Positions 1 through 14,085 of a stretch of 64,000 bases of DNA are shown piece after piece. Origin of the DNA: Rotaria sp. Silwood1 (taxonomy: Eukaryota > Rotifera > Eurotatoria > Philodinida > Philodinidae); contig CAJNOP010000080.1 of NCBI GenBank assembly GCA_905250075.1, forward strand, positions 124,001-188,000, written 5' to 3'. Every line of letters starts with the position of its first letter. The first letter of the stretch is position 1. The position numbers were made by a program, and so were the translations under genes. A model generated the notes under the pieces. It was not told where the DNA came from. It saw only the letters and a program-made list of their open reading frames with translations, and made no database searches.

Positions 1-491
1 ATAATCACAATATAATAGAAGTATATATTACTTGTATGAAAGCACTTCTCGTCAGCGACGAACATGATCACCAATATTTACGAGATGAGAGTCAGTGAGA
101 CAACGAATATTAGGCAGAATAACATCAGATCCAATATGAGTACCAAGCATACGAAAAAGAAAAACAAAAAATTGTGTTCATGATAGATATGGTCCGACAA
201 AAGCAGAAAATTCGTCCATTAAAGTATGGAGAAACTGTTGTTGATAAATAATAACCTTTGATTATGCGAAGTGCGAGCGTCTTTTTGTAAACAAGATTGA
301 ATAGTGATAGACTATAGAATAGAGGATTGGGTTAAATCAACGTCATAGTCGATTCAAAAATAAGGAAGAGACACAAATTCATTTATTTTGTTCATAAAAA
401 GTTGCCTGAATCATCATCTATTAAATTGGGTAAGCAAGAGAGTGGAATAATGTTACTATTGCGGGCGGCGACAATTGTTCACAATAATAAT

Positions 492-711
492 GTGATGTTA
501 TAATCAGAAAATAATCAAAAATATCGAAATTTCATTGATCATTCTCATTATTTTTGATAACAACCGATTTAATAATCATGAAGAAATCGATTATAATCGA
601 TGTAAAATGTACAAAATTAGGCTAAAATCCTACTGCTTTAAAAATGGTTTTAATAAAAAATAATCAGAATAATCAATGAAATTTTGATATTTCTGATTAT
701 TTTTTTATCAC
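492..711. repeat. Foldback element with ~70-bp inverted arms
   Basis: The sequence at about 492-570 matches the reverse complement of about 641-711 with a few indels; both arms contain the core ATTTCATTGAT followed by an ATTCT-ATTATTTTT run. The loop of about 70 bp contains a perfect 16-bp palindrome, ATCGATTATAATCGAT, at 586-601. No coding frame is present. Size and shape suit a MITE or foldback element; I see no clear target duplication. Confidence 0.6.
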
Positions 712-1581
712 ATGCATAGATCTATCCTTTTCAGTACCCAGTACTGGTTGAAAATTAGATTGAAGATGGTGAAAACGAAGGGTGATGAAACAAATATTAT
801 GGATGATTGCTTTTATCATGAGAGGACATCTGTTTGTCTTTCAGTAGTTGAGAACATTTTTTGTATATTGGCTGATTTGTAACGAGGTCCATTTTTTAAT
901 TTACTGATTGCCCCATGAATTTAATTCTCTGTAACGAATTACAAATAATAATCATAATTTATTAAACGTAAATCCTTCTTATACCTATACGCAAACAAAA
1001 ATAGGTAGAGGACAAAAAAGTAGAGAGAATGAGAGGATGAAAAAAAAAACAGATTGATCTATATATACATATACATGCGACAGTGTATTTGTATAGTGGA
1101 ACGGAATCACATATGCATTTATAGTAGTTAGGAGAAGATGAAGACGCAAGAAGGAATACAGCTTGCTACGTTTATCGAAAGATGAATCGCTGAATAAAGT
1201 AAAAAGTGAAAAATTCATTAAAGTGCTCTCGAACACCGTCTGTGATTAAGCAATTAAGTATGAATACCATGATAAATGCAAAATATATAAGTAATCTTCA
1301 ATAGTGTCCATGCTTTATGCATGTTTGAGCCGATATCTGGAACGTAGTCAAAGAAAAAGCGAAAAAATAATTAGATAATATATATAAACTTTATGTAAGT
1401 TTTACTAATCAGGATTGTATTGTTCAGAATTATATCAGATTCCTTTATAGCAATAGAAAAAAGATTTTTGATAAATTGTCCTGCGTACGGTTCATCGCAT
1501 AGTTCTGTGTCTTAAACTGTACCAAGGTAATTATTAATTCGACTTGAAATAAAGAATAATAAAACAGATGTAAGAATAATG

Positions 1582-1632
1582 CTTGTACTTATCGCACCAA
1601 CTATCACATTTTATTGTTGGATAAGTACAAGT
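1582..1632. repeat. Stem-loop
   Basis: CTTGTACTTATC at 1582-1593 pairs with GATAAGTACAAG at the 3' side, and CAAC pairs with GTTG, with a GCAC bulge and a loop of about 14 nt. This gives a near-perfect stem of 16 bp. It could be a small-RNA precursor or the relic of a short transposon; the sequence does not decide. Confidence 0.45.
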
Positions 1633-4130
1633 TTGTTTTAAGTGTTATTTTGTCTTCTGAATATATACATCATATATTTTATTGAAATTACGGGACCATA
1701 ACTTTGCTCTCAATAGAATTTCATCTTCTTAACGAACAAATTTAATATCAATGAAGAAATCCTGAAACTTTGAACATGAACAGACTTAATAGATTTATAT
1801 TAAGTTGTCAGAATTTTGAGCATCTTCGTTCTTGATAATTGAGAATGAATAAAGATCTGTTCAAGACATTAATGCTGATTGATGTCTAAGTTGCTTTTAT
1901 AATCACGAAGCTTTTATCTTACAACGGTGTCCAGAAACCCTTGAAACATTATATTCATGAAGTGTTGTTGGTTTGTTGAATTCTGTTATTCAATCGATTG
2001 CCAATATGTGATTTCACATGTTCCCCAAACAACTTATAACACTGTAAGCGCCGATATTTATTAAATTGAGGAAAAGCTAACATTAGGTTGTTCATCTTTC
2101 AATTTATCGAAGAAAATTTTGCAATAACTTTATTTAATATGCAGTGGCTCATTCGATTTATTGCACAGATGGTTGAGATGATTCCAAATAAATGATGGTT
2201 TTTGTATAGTAGGTAGATTAATGCAAATAAAAAGAATCTTATGTAAATGTTAATATTGGCCATATCATGTGATAAATTAAATTATAAACCAAATGAAACT
2301 ACTGGAACTATTAATAATGTTCTATGGTTGAATTGTTTTGAATATAGGGTACTACTTTTCTATATATATAAATTACAGAAAGTATTAGTTAGAAATTTGT
2401 TAAAACAAGAGTAAAACAAAGGTAAATAAGAAAGCTTAGATTTCCATATAGGACTGATATCAGTAGCAGTAGCTGGAAAATTTTCAAAGTTTTCGTTGCC
2501 TTGGTGATGGCGGCTCAATTGATTAGTATACACTTCTATTTGCATTTCAGAATTCAAAGGAAAAAACTGTTTTTGTCTACATCTGATCAAAAAGCATATC
2601 AAACTGGGGTCAGAGATGCCACTAAGTCATTGTTTCAACGAACGTTCATGGTACGATAGATCAGGTAAAAGAATTCAGCTGAAAGACGTAGGCAGGCTGA
2701 GTAGGGTGTGAGCCTGGGACAGGGAGGCAGGCAGATATGGCCTACAAAAAACTGGTTTGTTCCAATCTTTGATATTTACTTCTCACGAATGTTTCTTCTT
2801 TGCTTTCATGGTTCTTTTCAAATTATGAGCAGGCATCAAAAAGAACTACTATTTAGTATTGTACGTCATGTTTCATATTCTTTCAAAATTATTTGTGTTT
2901 CATAACAATCTATATTTGTATAAGAAAAATGATCTATTTGAGTATCTACAACAAAACGCGTCTTTGATAGCATTGAAACTTTTCTAGCTGAGTCGTTTTT
3001 ACGAACATTACTTGGGCTATAAGACAGAAGACGCGCAGATCTCTGGAAAACCTTGGAAAAAAGAACTTCATCTAGTCTTAGGGTGTTGGTGTAGATGGAG
3101 AGAAGATCCACACTCACACCTTATTTATCTATATTTTTTTTCTTTGCCCCCCACCTCTATATTATTCATTCACTAAATAACTAATCAGGTGTTGGAGAAG
3201 TTTTTCGTTCCTTTAGAAGAATAAACTATTTCATATCATAAGATACATCACCACTATTTCATGGATGTCGTTAGAAAACTATGTTACACTGTTGTACTAA
3301 TCAATAAGCATATAATATATAATCTGTTTTAATCTACGTTACCCTTGAAAAGCTCAACTGTCGGCAAACCTTTTTTTACTATATGTTCAAATGTTTATGT
3401 ATTCGTATGAGTGTCAATGGATAGATTTGTTTATTATTGGTTTAAATAATTTATCGAAAATGGTAATGATGAATCAATTAATTGTCATTGACGTATAGTC
3501 TTATATTGAATAATTCTAAATCAAACGTTTTTTACTACATCACAATATCAATCAAGTCTTTATCGAATACGTCAATTTATTCAAAGGCTATAATTTTCTT
3601 TTTGTTATTCTTTTTTTTTTTTTTTATTAAAAAATATTGTACGAAATGAAAAATACTTATTTCTACGAAAAATATTTGGACAAGCATTAATAATAATAAG
3701 CACTTGATTCAATACAAAATATAAATAAAAATAAAAATAAAAGTAAAGGATAATCATGCATATTTCTCACACCTGATTAAATAACAATTTAATTATGGTT
3801 TTTTTTCTTCGACTATTTGGAGTTATTCTAGAATCGGCCGATTATTCACGAGCAAAACTGGCTTGGTGGGTTCTGCTTTTATGAGGTTCTTTCCGAAACT
3901 AGAAAAAAATAAAATAAAAAAAAAACCAAATAGAAGAGTAGAATTATTTAGTGTGAATTGAAAAATAAATATTGAGTTTGGTCTCGTTTGTGTATGAGTG
4001 ATAAATAGTGACATTTGTTTGTATACAAATGTGTGTGTGTACGAAAGAAGAACAAATAGTTTGTCCGTAAGGTGCAAATATGTGTTATACGTATATACCA
4101 AACAGTGAGTGACTTATGTCAGTGCAGTGT

Positions 4131-7100
4131 TCAGTGCATGACCAAAGGTCGGTGTTTTCTGACTGGTTGTAACGGATCGAGACCAATAGTTGAATAAACA
4201 TACGTGTCATGTGTTGTTATAACTCCTGTATGAATTTTTTCAAATAAACGATTTAATTTTCGATTTAAATCTTCAATCTCTTTTTTTCGTGGATCGATTT
4301 CTTCATGTTCTTCATTTAATAAACGTTTTGGTTTAAGTATATGTCGATCAATTATTTGTATGACATCAAAACGATTTATATTTTGAAGTGCATGAATTAA
4401 ATCATCGAGTTTTGCACGTGTATGAAAACGTCGCCATTTATTTAATGCATCTGTTGCTTGATCCTAAATAGAAAATAAGTAAGTTAATAATAGATATATA
4501 TAGAAAATAAATCAATCAAAATCGATATTAACACGAAAGACATCGCCACGATGGTATTTGTCATCAATATAATTAATATCTTTTGATACTTCTTCTTTAC
4601 CACGTAACGGATAAAATGGTAATTGCCAATAAAGTCGACTCCAATCACGTCCTATATATTTTGATATAAGGCGTATTGCTTTGGAAAGATCATCTGACAA
4701 AAAACAAAAAAAAGAATTATTTTTATTAATAATTAAATCAAATTATAGATAAGAATAACTGAATATAAATCATTCTTGGCTTTGTTAATAACAAGAACAC
4801 AAAATATTCGATATAACCTAGTGCCTGAGCCAGAAGTGTACAGTGTGTATTCTTTGCACAACAGACGGACATGTAACTTGTATTCTCGAAAACGGCTTTC
4901 TTTAACTCAGAAATGATTTCAGATCACTCAAAAAATCATTTTTAAGAAAATAAAGAATTTTTTCAGAGAAAACATCCACGTACAGTTTGAGCAAATTTCG
5001 ATTTTCGCAAATACCAAATATTTAAATTTCAAGTTTTCTCTGATAATCGATATCAGACGATATGCAGAATTCAAAATATCTACTAGGTGTATCATCGAGA
5101 TGGTTTAATTTTATCAAATATTGATTTTTTTTAATCGATACCAGTGTTTCTAGGGGTAATATTTTTGAATTCCAATTGTGTTACTCTACTTAAAATTTAT
5201 AACAAAATATTTTAATCTATTATTTATAACATATAGCAAAGTTATATTTATAATTATTTGAATTGATGAAAGGCTAAATTTTTGTTACTTTTGATGTTTA
5301 AGAAGAAACCCGAGCTTCCTTCTACTAGGATTAAAAAAATCTATCGCTAGCATTGAAAAAAAAAGCTTTCAATGAAGTTATACAGCGATTTATACCTACC
5401 ATTATCATCTTCACCGGAAAGTTTTGATTTGACAGGTAAAGCATAAAAAATTTTTTGTGGTAAATCATCAGTTGAACGGCATCTATATATTTTTCGTATA
5501 ACTTGACGACAATTTGTTACACGATTAAATTCATTTTCTTTGAGAATTTTATCTTCTAATGCTAATTGTACTGCATGCTTAAGTTTTTTATATTCAGCAC
5601 GCATTGTAATTAATTCTTGTTTACGTTGTTTTAAAAATTCAATACGTCCATGTAGAGCATCCATTTGTGTTTTTAATTTTGGTAATTCTTTTGAAAATTG
5701 TTTTACTTCTTGTTGAAATCTTTCAATTGATAAATGATTATCAATACTATCATTTTGATCTTCAACTTCTTTAAGCATTTTTTTAAGTTGATCTTCATAT
5801 ACTTCATATGTTAAACGTTTAGATAAATAATCACGTTCTTTTGAATCTAGACGTTCTTCAAGTTCTTCAAGTTTTTTTGTATTGATTTCATTTTCTTGTT
5901 CAGTTTTATTTAATTGTGTTCGAAATGATTCAGCCTATTGAATAAAAAGAAGAATTTATGTTTAAAATTTTTCTTTTAATTTCTTTTGAAATACTCGATG
6001 TTCAGCTTGACTAAGATGTGCTTTACCAAGTTCATATATTTTTTTTACTTCAATAAATTTTTCATCAAGTACTTTCAAGGATCTAAAGAAGAATAAAACA
6101 ATGTTTTTGTTTTTGTTTAATTAGTGAATGTTTACGTTTGAATAAATGATGTATATTTTGTATCTTCAATTAACCATGTTTGAAGAGCAATTACAGCTCG
6201 ACGAGCTTCAGTATAACATTCAGGTAATGCAAATATATATGAAAGTGATGTACAATCACAACGAACAGCTAATTCTTGACATTCTTTTGATAATGATGAT
6301 AGAACAATACCTTTTGTATCTTCTACACGTTGTTGCATTTCACGTAATAATTTTAAAGATTTATTTACTTGAAATAGATGTAACCAACGAGATTTTTCAT
6401 ATGTATATGCTGTTTCAACATATTCATCCTATGAAGATAATGTTAACATGTAAGGAAAAAAAATCAACATGCAATGATAAAATATTATTATTATTATTAT
6501 TATTATATATGAACATTTCTAGAGATAAACAAGATTAAGAATATTCATGCACATGCAAAATATACTTTGATTCTTTGTCTGTAAAATATCCATAGAAGAT
6601 CCTAAAAATCTTTTTAATTTGAATAAATATTATTTTTTGTACATCATTATAAAAGCGTTAGAGATCTCATTAAAAATTCAGCAGGGTATCGTCCGAACTT
6701 TTTGAATACAAAAAAAAAAAACAAATCGAAATTTATTTACTGATTCAAACATCGTTTCTACACATAAAATTTATGTCATATGTAACAATCAAAGTTGTTT
6801 CATTTTCATATTAAGATATTGGTATATTAGTTAGAGGTCGAAATGACCGATAAAACTATTCTTCAATTGATATACTTAAAAAAAATCAATTTCTAATAAT
6901 CACAAGACTAAAATCAAAATTTCATTTTTCTATAATTAACTGCAAAAAAGATAAGCCTGATATTAATAAAGCAGTCAGAATTGCTTGTACTTCAACATGA
7001 CGAATTCTATGATTGGCTACGGCTAAAAGTATTATGACATTCATATAATTGCATCATTAAGGTTTCTTTCAAAATTCATAAAGAAGCTACTTTCTTTTTG

Positions 7101-7802
7101 CATATGGAAATTTATTACTTCATTTTTTTTTTACTCTTTATATAATGGCAAGAGTTTGAAATAAAAAAAAAAAACTATATAATCCTTCACATCTTCTATG
7201 AATGATGTCTAATCCGAAGAATTTTATAACTTATCAATATAGATATAGATCAACAGCAAAAGTATATCAATCAACAACAAGACACTTACGGGCATTTTTT
7301 CTTTTTTCTTTTTTTGAATAATATCTTGAATATTTTCAATATCATAAAATGAAAGAAAATATTGTTCCATTAAACTCATACAATCAGCTATTTTATTTGC
7401 TAAGATTGGTATTTTTGAATAAAGTTGTTCATTTGTTTTATCCATAATACGTTGCATTAAAAAACAACTTTCATCTGATACAGATCCAATGAAAGTACCT
7501 GTTCGTATTTCAGCAAGTAAATCTCGTATTGTTTTACCATTACGAATATCATGTAATGAACGTGTATTACGTAATGAATTTAAGAGATGTGACCATGAAA
7601 GAAGTGTATTAACAGGTAATGATCGTTTTGATGTTTGTATTTTAGGTGTAATATTTAATGATGATGATATTCCTTGATAATAATCATTTTCTATTTCATC
7701 AATAAATGTTGAACATTCATCAAGAACTTTGTCAACATATCTATAAATTTGATCATAAGATGTTGGTTCAGTAGTTTTTGACCAAGCTTTTAATTTTTGC
7801 AT
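4131..7802 (-). CDS. Coiled-coil protein with C-terminal death-domain-like region
   Basis: Six exons keep one frame: 7802-7290, 6428-6136, 6082-5995, 5934-5400, 4693-4533 and 4463-4131. They give 640 residues ending at a TGA. Residues about 300-475 are a charged coiled coil (for example KEVEDQNDSIDNHLSIERF). About residues 477-585 look like a death-fold domain: an amphipathic helix DLSKAIRLISKYIGRDW, later DQATDALNKWRRF, LDDLIHALQNI and FDVIQIIDRHIL. This is the usual helix spacing, with the Trp/Leu core positions and the 'W + ALxxI' pattern. Death-fold domains mediate homotypic assembly in apoptotic or innate immune signalling; an adaptor role here is inference. No caspase, kinase or TIR domain is visible. 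The N-terminal 300 residues are not recognised. Start is the first ATG of the open frame; the 861-bp intron 1 leaves room for error there. Confidence 0.75.
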
Positions 7803-8696
7803 AGATTTTACTTTTGTTTTTTGATCTTAATATATTTTAATCGGATATAAAATGGGAGGGGGTGAAAAATACTGAGAATAAGTAGAAAAAAAAAGAAAGA
7901 AAACAAAGTAAGTAATTTTTCGTTTTAAATAGCTCTTCAAGATGAGAATTTCATCGTATGATATTTTTTTGCTTTTTTTTTTTCATTTTCTTTTTCTTCA
8001 TTTTTTTTCCTTTCTCGTCAACAACAAAACACAATTATTAGTTCTGTTTTTTTGTTTGGTATCGATGTTGTTATTATCTTAAGAATGCTAAAAATCTTTT
8101 AATGTTGCAAAACATTTTCAAGACATATTAAAAATTCTGTTCAATATGAATTGACATGTCTTATAAATAGTTTAATATTGAAAGAATTGAGTTATAAATT
8201 ACCAATCGAGAAAAGAAAAGATCATTAATCAATAGAATCTCGTATTACATATAAGTGATCGAAGGAAATGCAAAGATCGTTTTACTGTTAAATAGACTGT
8301 TGTACTTTTATATTTTTCTTATCATCAATTATGATCGAGAGTCATCAAAAATAAAAATAAGTACAAAAAGCAACATTATGGTCGTTATGAAAATCTTATT
8401 TCATTCTTTTTTTCCGCTAGTAACCATTGAAGTTTGATAGACAATCAACACCATTTTCAGACTATTTGTTAAGAACAAAAGGTAATATTCTTTTTTTTTT
8501 CTTTCTTTCTTTCTTGAAAAAAGTAAATCTTATCTTATATCGTTTAAAGTAAAAAAAACAAAAACAAAAACTTGAAACAAGTCAAACAGTTAATCGATTA
8601 CATAAAGAACAAACATAAAGACACCAAAACCAAAAAAAAAACAAACTCTTAATTACAAAATGCGAATGTGTTCAAGAAGAAAGATGATCCTAGAAT
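7803..8696. other. Spacer between two minus-strand genes
   Basis: About 0.9 kb between the start of the death-domain gene and the 3' end of the KIAA2013-like gene. It is AT-rich with long T and A runs and a short CTTT repeat near 8493-8513. I see no coding sequence. Confidence 0.55.
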
Positions 8697-11600
8697 TTAG
8701 AGAACACGCGGTCTTGTATATGTTGGTAATTTATGCGTAAAAAAACCCATTTCGTTAAGAATTATTTTTAATAGAAATAAATGAAAAACAATTATTAAAA
8801 AAGCTAATGCTATCCAAAAGATTATTGGTAAACCACCAAGTTTATGACCATGTCGATGAAGTGCAAGAACATCATGTGAATGAGGAGGAGCTTAATAAGA
8901 AAAATAAACATTATAATTAAACATAAGAAAGAAATTCTTCATACCTATTTCAACTTCTTGAACATGTAATGTTTCTTTTAAATGTGTCATATATTCAAAA
9001 TCTTCTGTTATATAAAGAATGGCTGTTGGTGGGCTTGTCATTTTTACTGGAAATCGAACTGGTTGAATGCTATATAGAAAATATCAAATAATTACTATAT
9101 TGATTATCTAATTGTAAATACATCAAAAACAAAAATTTTAAAAATTTGTTAAAACAATTCCTCAGTTAAGGATGTGCGAAAATGGGATCAAAATTCATCA
9201 GGATCATGGAAATGAGAATTTGCTGAGACTGACATGGCGACTATATATTATGACTTGAACCGAATTATCTTATAAATCATATCAATTAGAAGATAATTGA
9301 GAACATTACGCAAAATAGTGTTAGTCATCCATTGAATAAAAAACACAAGTGTTGAAGAATTTTTTCTACATGTCATACAAATAAATTCTTGAATAATTTT
9401 TTCTAGATCGAAAACGAAACCAAAAAACATTTGATCCTGCACATCTCTATCCTTACCGTAAACATTCTATACACACAGATCCACATGCATTTAACTTCTA
9501 ATAAATAACAAAGATAGATCTTAAGATCTATGTGATGATATCGATCAAATAAAATATGTTTAGTAAACATCATGAATATTAACTTCTTGATAAATACAAA
9601 CAAATTGAAAATAAAATTTTTCAACAGTCAAGCAAAAAATAAACGAATCTATTTGTTAACTATTGCATTGAAATATTCTAATTACAAACTTAAAAAATGG
9701 TATTAACTAAAATAATTCTATTAAACTCATAGATTATAGTGTTAATCAAATAATGACATGTCATATATTTTAAATTAAATTATTATTATTTTTAATTGTG
9801 AAAAACTTTAGATTTATAATAATCTTAAATGAAAAATTACACCTATTTTAAATCGATAAATAATATATTTTCTTTTTTCATGTATTTATGTTACATTTTC
9901 TTCTTCAAATAGATGCTGACATAAATGTCGATTTCAAGGATTTATTCTTTGCTTTCGAATTCAAACAAAATCTCATCAAGTGCATCATTTTCAAGTATTC
10001 TTTCTCATATTCAATTATCAACAAAAAAAAAAAAGAAAAACATAAACATAAACAAACCTAAGTTTTGTTGGCGTATCTAAACAACCAGCATCACATGCAT
10101 ATGCTTGAGCATTTTCACTATCGATTGATACATCAATAACAGCACGATTATCATGTCCTACTGTAATACTTATATTTATATGATATTGTTTACCAAATTT
10201 AATTGAACGAAAAAACATATCACGATGAAGTTCTTTTGGATCTAAATACATTTCAAGATGATGATTACGAAAACGTATACCACCAATTGAAAGTAATATT
10301 GATTGTAGAACACCATTGACACCTTTATAATGATATGTTAAATTATTTTAATAAAATAAAATTAAAAAAAAAAAAAAAAAAACATCATACCACTACGCAT
10401 TAATGTAAAACAACCTTTACGAGATAATGTTGAACGCCATAGATTACTTAATTGTGAAACAGCTAAATCATCACCTGGTGATACCCATAATGTTTTACCA
10501 ATTCTATTAAAAGAGAAATCATCTGAACTGAAATTTGAGTTTAGATTTTTCTTACAAGAAGATATCATTAAGGCTAGAAAAAGTCTAAAATAATTCGTTT
10601 TACATAGGTATTTGAGGTGAAGTAAGAATCTTTTTTTTACTGAATTTTTGTATTCAACTTTAGGAATATATTCAAGGAAGAAAAAAAATGATTTCTATGC
10701 TAGAAATCATTTTTAACGCCTTAAGAATGAAAATAATGACTGAAAACGATGAAAAACTATCAGAAGCCATTAGAAATCACTTGAAATCATAGAAAATCTC
10801 TAATAATATAATTAAAAATAACTTCCATATTTCTATCGATTTTCAATTATTTTTCAATATCCTTGGTGATGATTTTTGATTTTTTTTTCTTATTTCTAAG
10901 CATTTCCTATAACATTAGTTTCTTCCTTCTTAAATATACCTATCAAATCAAAAAGTAAAATTTTAATATCAAGTTTTGTACATGAATAAGACGAATGATC
11001 CATAGAATATTGTAAAAGTTTCAATCGAAAAGAATATTCTTTTTTTCCAAAATATTGAATTTTCAAATAAACTCAAGTTTTGTATCATGCACATAATAAA
11101 CAAGTATTCTATGATACTTCAATTTTTTGACAAAAAGAACATTCTACAAATCATTCAATCTCTTTCTATAAGCAAACTTTTATGTCAAAATTATTTTTAC
11201 AATTATAAGCCTGAATTCATTCGAAAGTTCTGTAAAACGATCTTATTTTGATTTCAAAAAGTCTATCAGGATGAATGCTATTAAGATTGTCCTAATCTTA
11301 TTGAGATAATTTTATATGTTCAAACAACAAATATGAGTTCGAATAATTTTCTTGTTAATAAATTAAACTTACAATGTTGAATGACTTTCATAACATTGAT
11401 CAATTTGAAAAAGACTTTGATTTAATTCATTTCTTTTTGTTTCATTTATATTTAATTCATAAAGTGGTGCAGGTGTTGAACAAAGTATATAATAAATTGT
11501 TCGATTAATAACATCACCATTCATAGTTGATGGTGCTAATGAACGACTCATTGTAAAACCACTTTGCCATATTAATGACCATGTATCAATATGTTCTTTT

Positions 11601-14085
11601 AATAATCTTATTGATGATATTGATAAAGCATCTGACATATCATATTTAGCTTGTTTTTGTAATTGTTCTTGTATTTCTTGAGAATAAGTTTTATTAAGTA
11701 AAGAATTTTCAGAAATAACTGAAGAAAATTTAACTACAGTTAAAATTATTTGTTTTTCAGGGCTAAAATTTAATAAAATATTTTAATTAATATAAATAAA
11801 AAAGAAAAATTTGCAAATTTATTTGTAGAACTTACCTACCAGGTTTAACATGACAATTTGATATAATTTTATTTGTAATAATAACATAAATAATAAAATT
11901 ATGTTGTCGAATAGATAATTGATTTGTTATCATTGAATATATATCGTTATTTGAATCAAATTGAATATCACGTTGATCAAGTTGTTTTAAATCATTATTT
12001 GATATTTGATTTTTTTGTTTAAAATCAAGATCAAGTGAATGTTCACTTGGATTTATAATATCTATTTCTTGAACAATTAATGATGGCCTTTTTCGATGTA
12101 TATATAATAAATGTGTGACATGTGCTGAACGTTCTTCACTAAATTTAAAACATTGAATACGTCTTACAAGACCTTCTTTCATTTGTAGTATTGTTGCACT
12201 AGAATCTTCCCATGTATCCGAAGAAATTCTAACAATAGGAGAATAACCAGTGGAAACAAATGATGAACGAATATCAGTTAAAAGTTGAATTTGAGATTGA
12301 CTTGATAGAGAAAGACCAAGATAACCATTGCCTATTAAACAAAAAAAACAAAGAGAGAAACATATGCATTAAAAAATGAACATAATGATACTGTCTATTG
12401 AAGAATTTTTTTAATTCACTGTTTGTTACCTGAATGATGTCTTTTTCTTTTTCATTAGATGACAATAGAACATTGCACATACTTTTTTTGTGTTAAAAAT
12501 TTCGATATTCTTCTTTTAATCTAATGTTTTTATAGTGGTATATATAAAGCATGAATTTTTCATTTTTCTCAAGATAAATGTTTCTCAATTAATAAATTGC
12601 TTTGAAGTCGAGACTACGTGCTTTGAATAGAACAAAATGAATTATGAATACTGTAAAAGCAATTCAGGCTATTAGAATATTGATGTGACAATATGGCATT
12701 TTAATGGTTGTTTTTAAAGGAATATCGTGTTACTCCTGAGTAGAGTTCGGCTGTTCTAAAAAGTACTCGGAACCGGAATCGGAATCGCAGTTCTGACTCT
12801 GAATCCGGTTATTAAAAAATAAGAAAAAAAGCAATTCCGATTATGTGTTTACAAAATATAACATAAAACCAGAATCATTAAATCATCAGATAAATACGAA
12901 AATTTTTCAATGTATTTTGAGGAATTTTCATTATTGAATTATTCGTGCTTAAAGACGCCACATATTTTAGTACTTATACATCGGATTCTACTTTTCCGGA
13001 ACAAAGAAAAAACTAATTTTTGAATTTCAACTTGAAACTCAACCCGTAGGCAATTAGGTTCCTCATCGAAATAATTATAATTTTGTTTTCATATAAGTTT
13101 CTTACTTTTATAATGATTCTCACCGTGACGAATATGAAATTTTAGTGAATACGACGATCCGTAGTCACACAACATGTTTTGAAGTCAATTTATAATTCGT
13201 ATTGATTCATCTTTTTTAGTGTTTTCTGTCGAGAAAAATAGTTCGGAAGGGAATGACGATTGTCCCTCTTCTCCTCTCGATTCACTATTGAATTTTCAAC
13301 AAATTATGTGAAATAACTGTTACTATAAAATATCTAAAGATATATAGTTACTTTTTTATTTAATGATTCTGTTATTCGAAATCTTTTCTCTTCTAACCTG
13401 TGAAGGGTAAACTGACAATTTCTCCATATTGAATTGGTTCATGATTAAAAATAGCATTCATTTCAGCTTGATCACGTAAAAACTGTTCCAATCTATTTTG
13501 TAAACATGCATCATATTGAACTAAAAAAATAAGTAAAAATAAAATTATGAATCGATTTTTTTAGTTTATTATTATTTTAACACATACTATTTTGATAAGG
13601 TACTTGACGAGGCATCCATTTTGATAAAAGATATAACATAGTGATAGCACTGATAATACAAAATAGAATTGATCGTCGAGATCTTAATTAAAAATAAAAC
13701 AAAAATTATTCTATTAGAAGAATGAATACGGCGAAGTAAAAGAAACATATTCAATTTTGATATCAACAAAAAAAAAAAAACGTACTCGAATGATTCCTAA
13801 GAAAACAATCGACTAACTATTTCTAGTTTAATGTGATCTTATATCTACTGTATAATAAATTACAAAATCATACTGTCGAATAATATAAAATCGACCACCG
13901 ATTGTTATTCCAAAATGCATATTGTTTTTTTTTTTTGTTGAAAGAAAACACTTAATTAAAACCTACATCAATAGAAATATTTTGATTCAATGATATTTAA
14001 TTACAAAAATCAATAAATTTTGACTTACCTACCTTCGTTTTAAACGACGATATGTCATTCCATATCGACGATCAAGAGTTTTCAT
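8697..14085 (-). CDS. KIAA2013-family (DUF2152) membrane protein
   Basis: Nine exons stay in frame: 14085-14033, 13682-13588, 13520-13398, 12331-11836, 11762-11373, 10503-10391, 10322-10058, 9069-8945 and 8890-8697. They encode 617 residues, close to the 634 of human KIAA2013. A signal-anchor helix ([16 protein letters not shown]) starts near residue 23, and a second hydrophobic helix ([19 protein letters not shown]) lies near the C terminus. Family-like segments are NGYLGLS after the third intron and the late [13 protein letters not shown] and YACDAGCLD motifs. The luminal part contains Asn-linked glycosylation sequons. The family is conserved in animals but its function is not established. 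It is divergent from the CLINT1-like gene, with about 580 bp between the two starts. The assignment rests on remembered family motifs and length, so a profile search should confirm it. Confidence 0.8.
12741..12960 (+). mobile_element. hAT-like MITE copy 1 (intronic)
   Basis: It lies in intron 3 of the KIAA2013-like gene. It begins TAGAGTTCGGCTGTTCTAAA and continues with ACTCGGAACCGGAA, which recurs at 31490-31785. The downstream part (CCAGATAAAT-type and TTTTCAATGTATTTTGAG) also has counterparts in that copy. TAG-starting termini are typical of hAT elements. The right end is unclear and no target duplication was found. Confidence 0.45.

Larger units (their letters stand above)
1..4130. other. 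Spacer without recognisable gene
   Basis: No open frame here has coding character (conserved motifs, matching splice sites, codon use like the neighbours). The longer open frames are in low-complexity AT-rich sequence. A short GC-richer patch lies at about 2680-2750. The only structures I can support are an inverted repeat at 492-711 and a stem-loop at 1582-1632, listed separately. The downstream edge is the 3' end of the death-domain gene. Confidence 0.6.

Noticed and set aside
985-1236. Minus-strand open frame of 83 residues
   Set aside because: Low-complexity Phe/Leu-rich translation of T-rich DNA with no motif and no splice partners.
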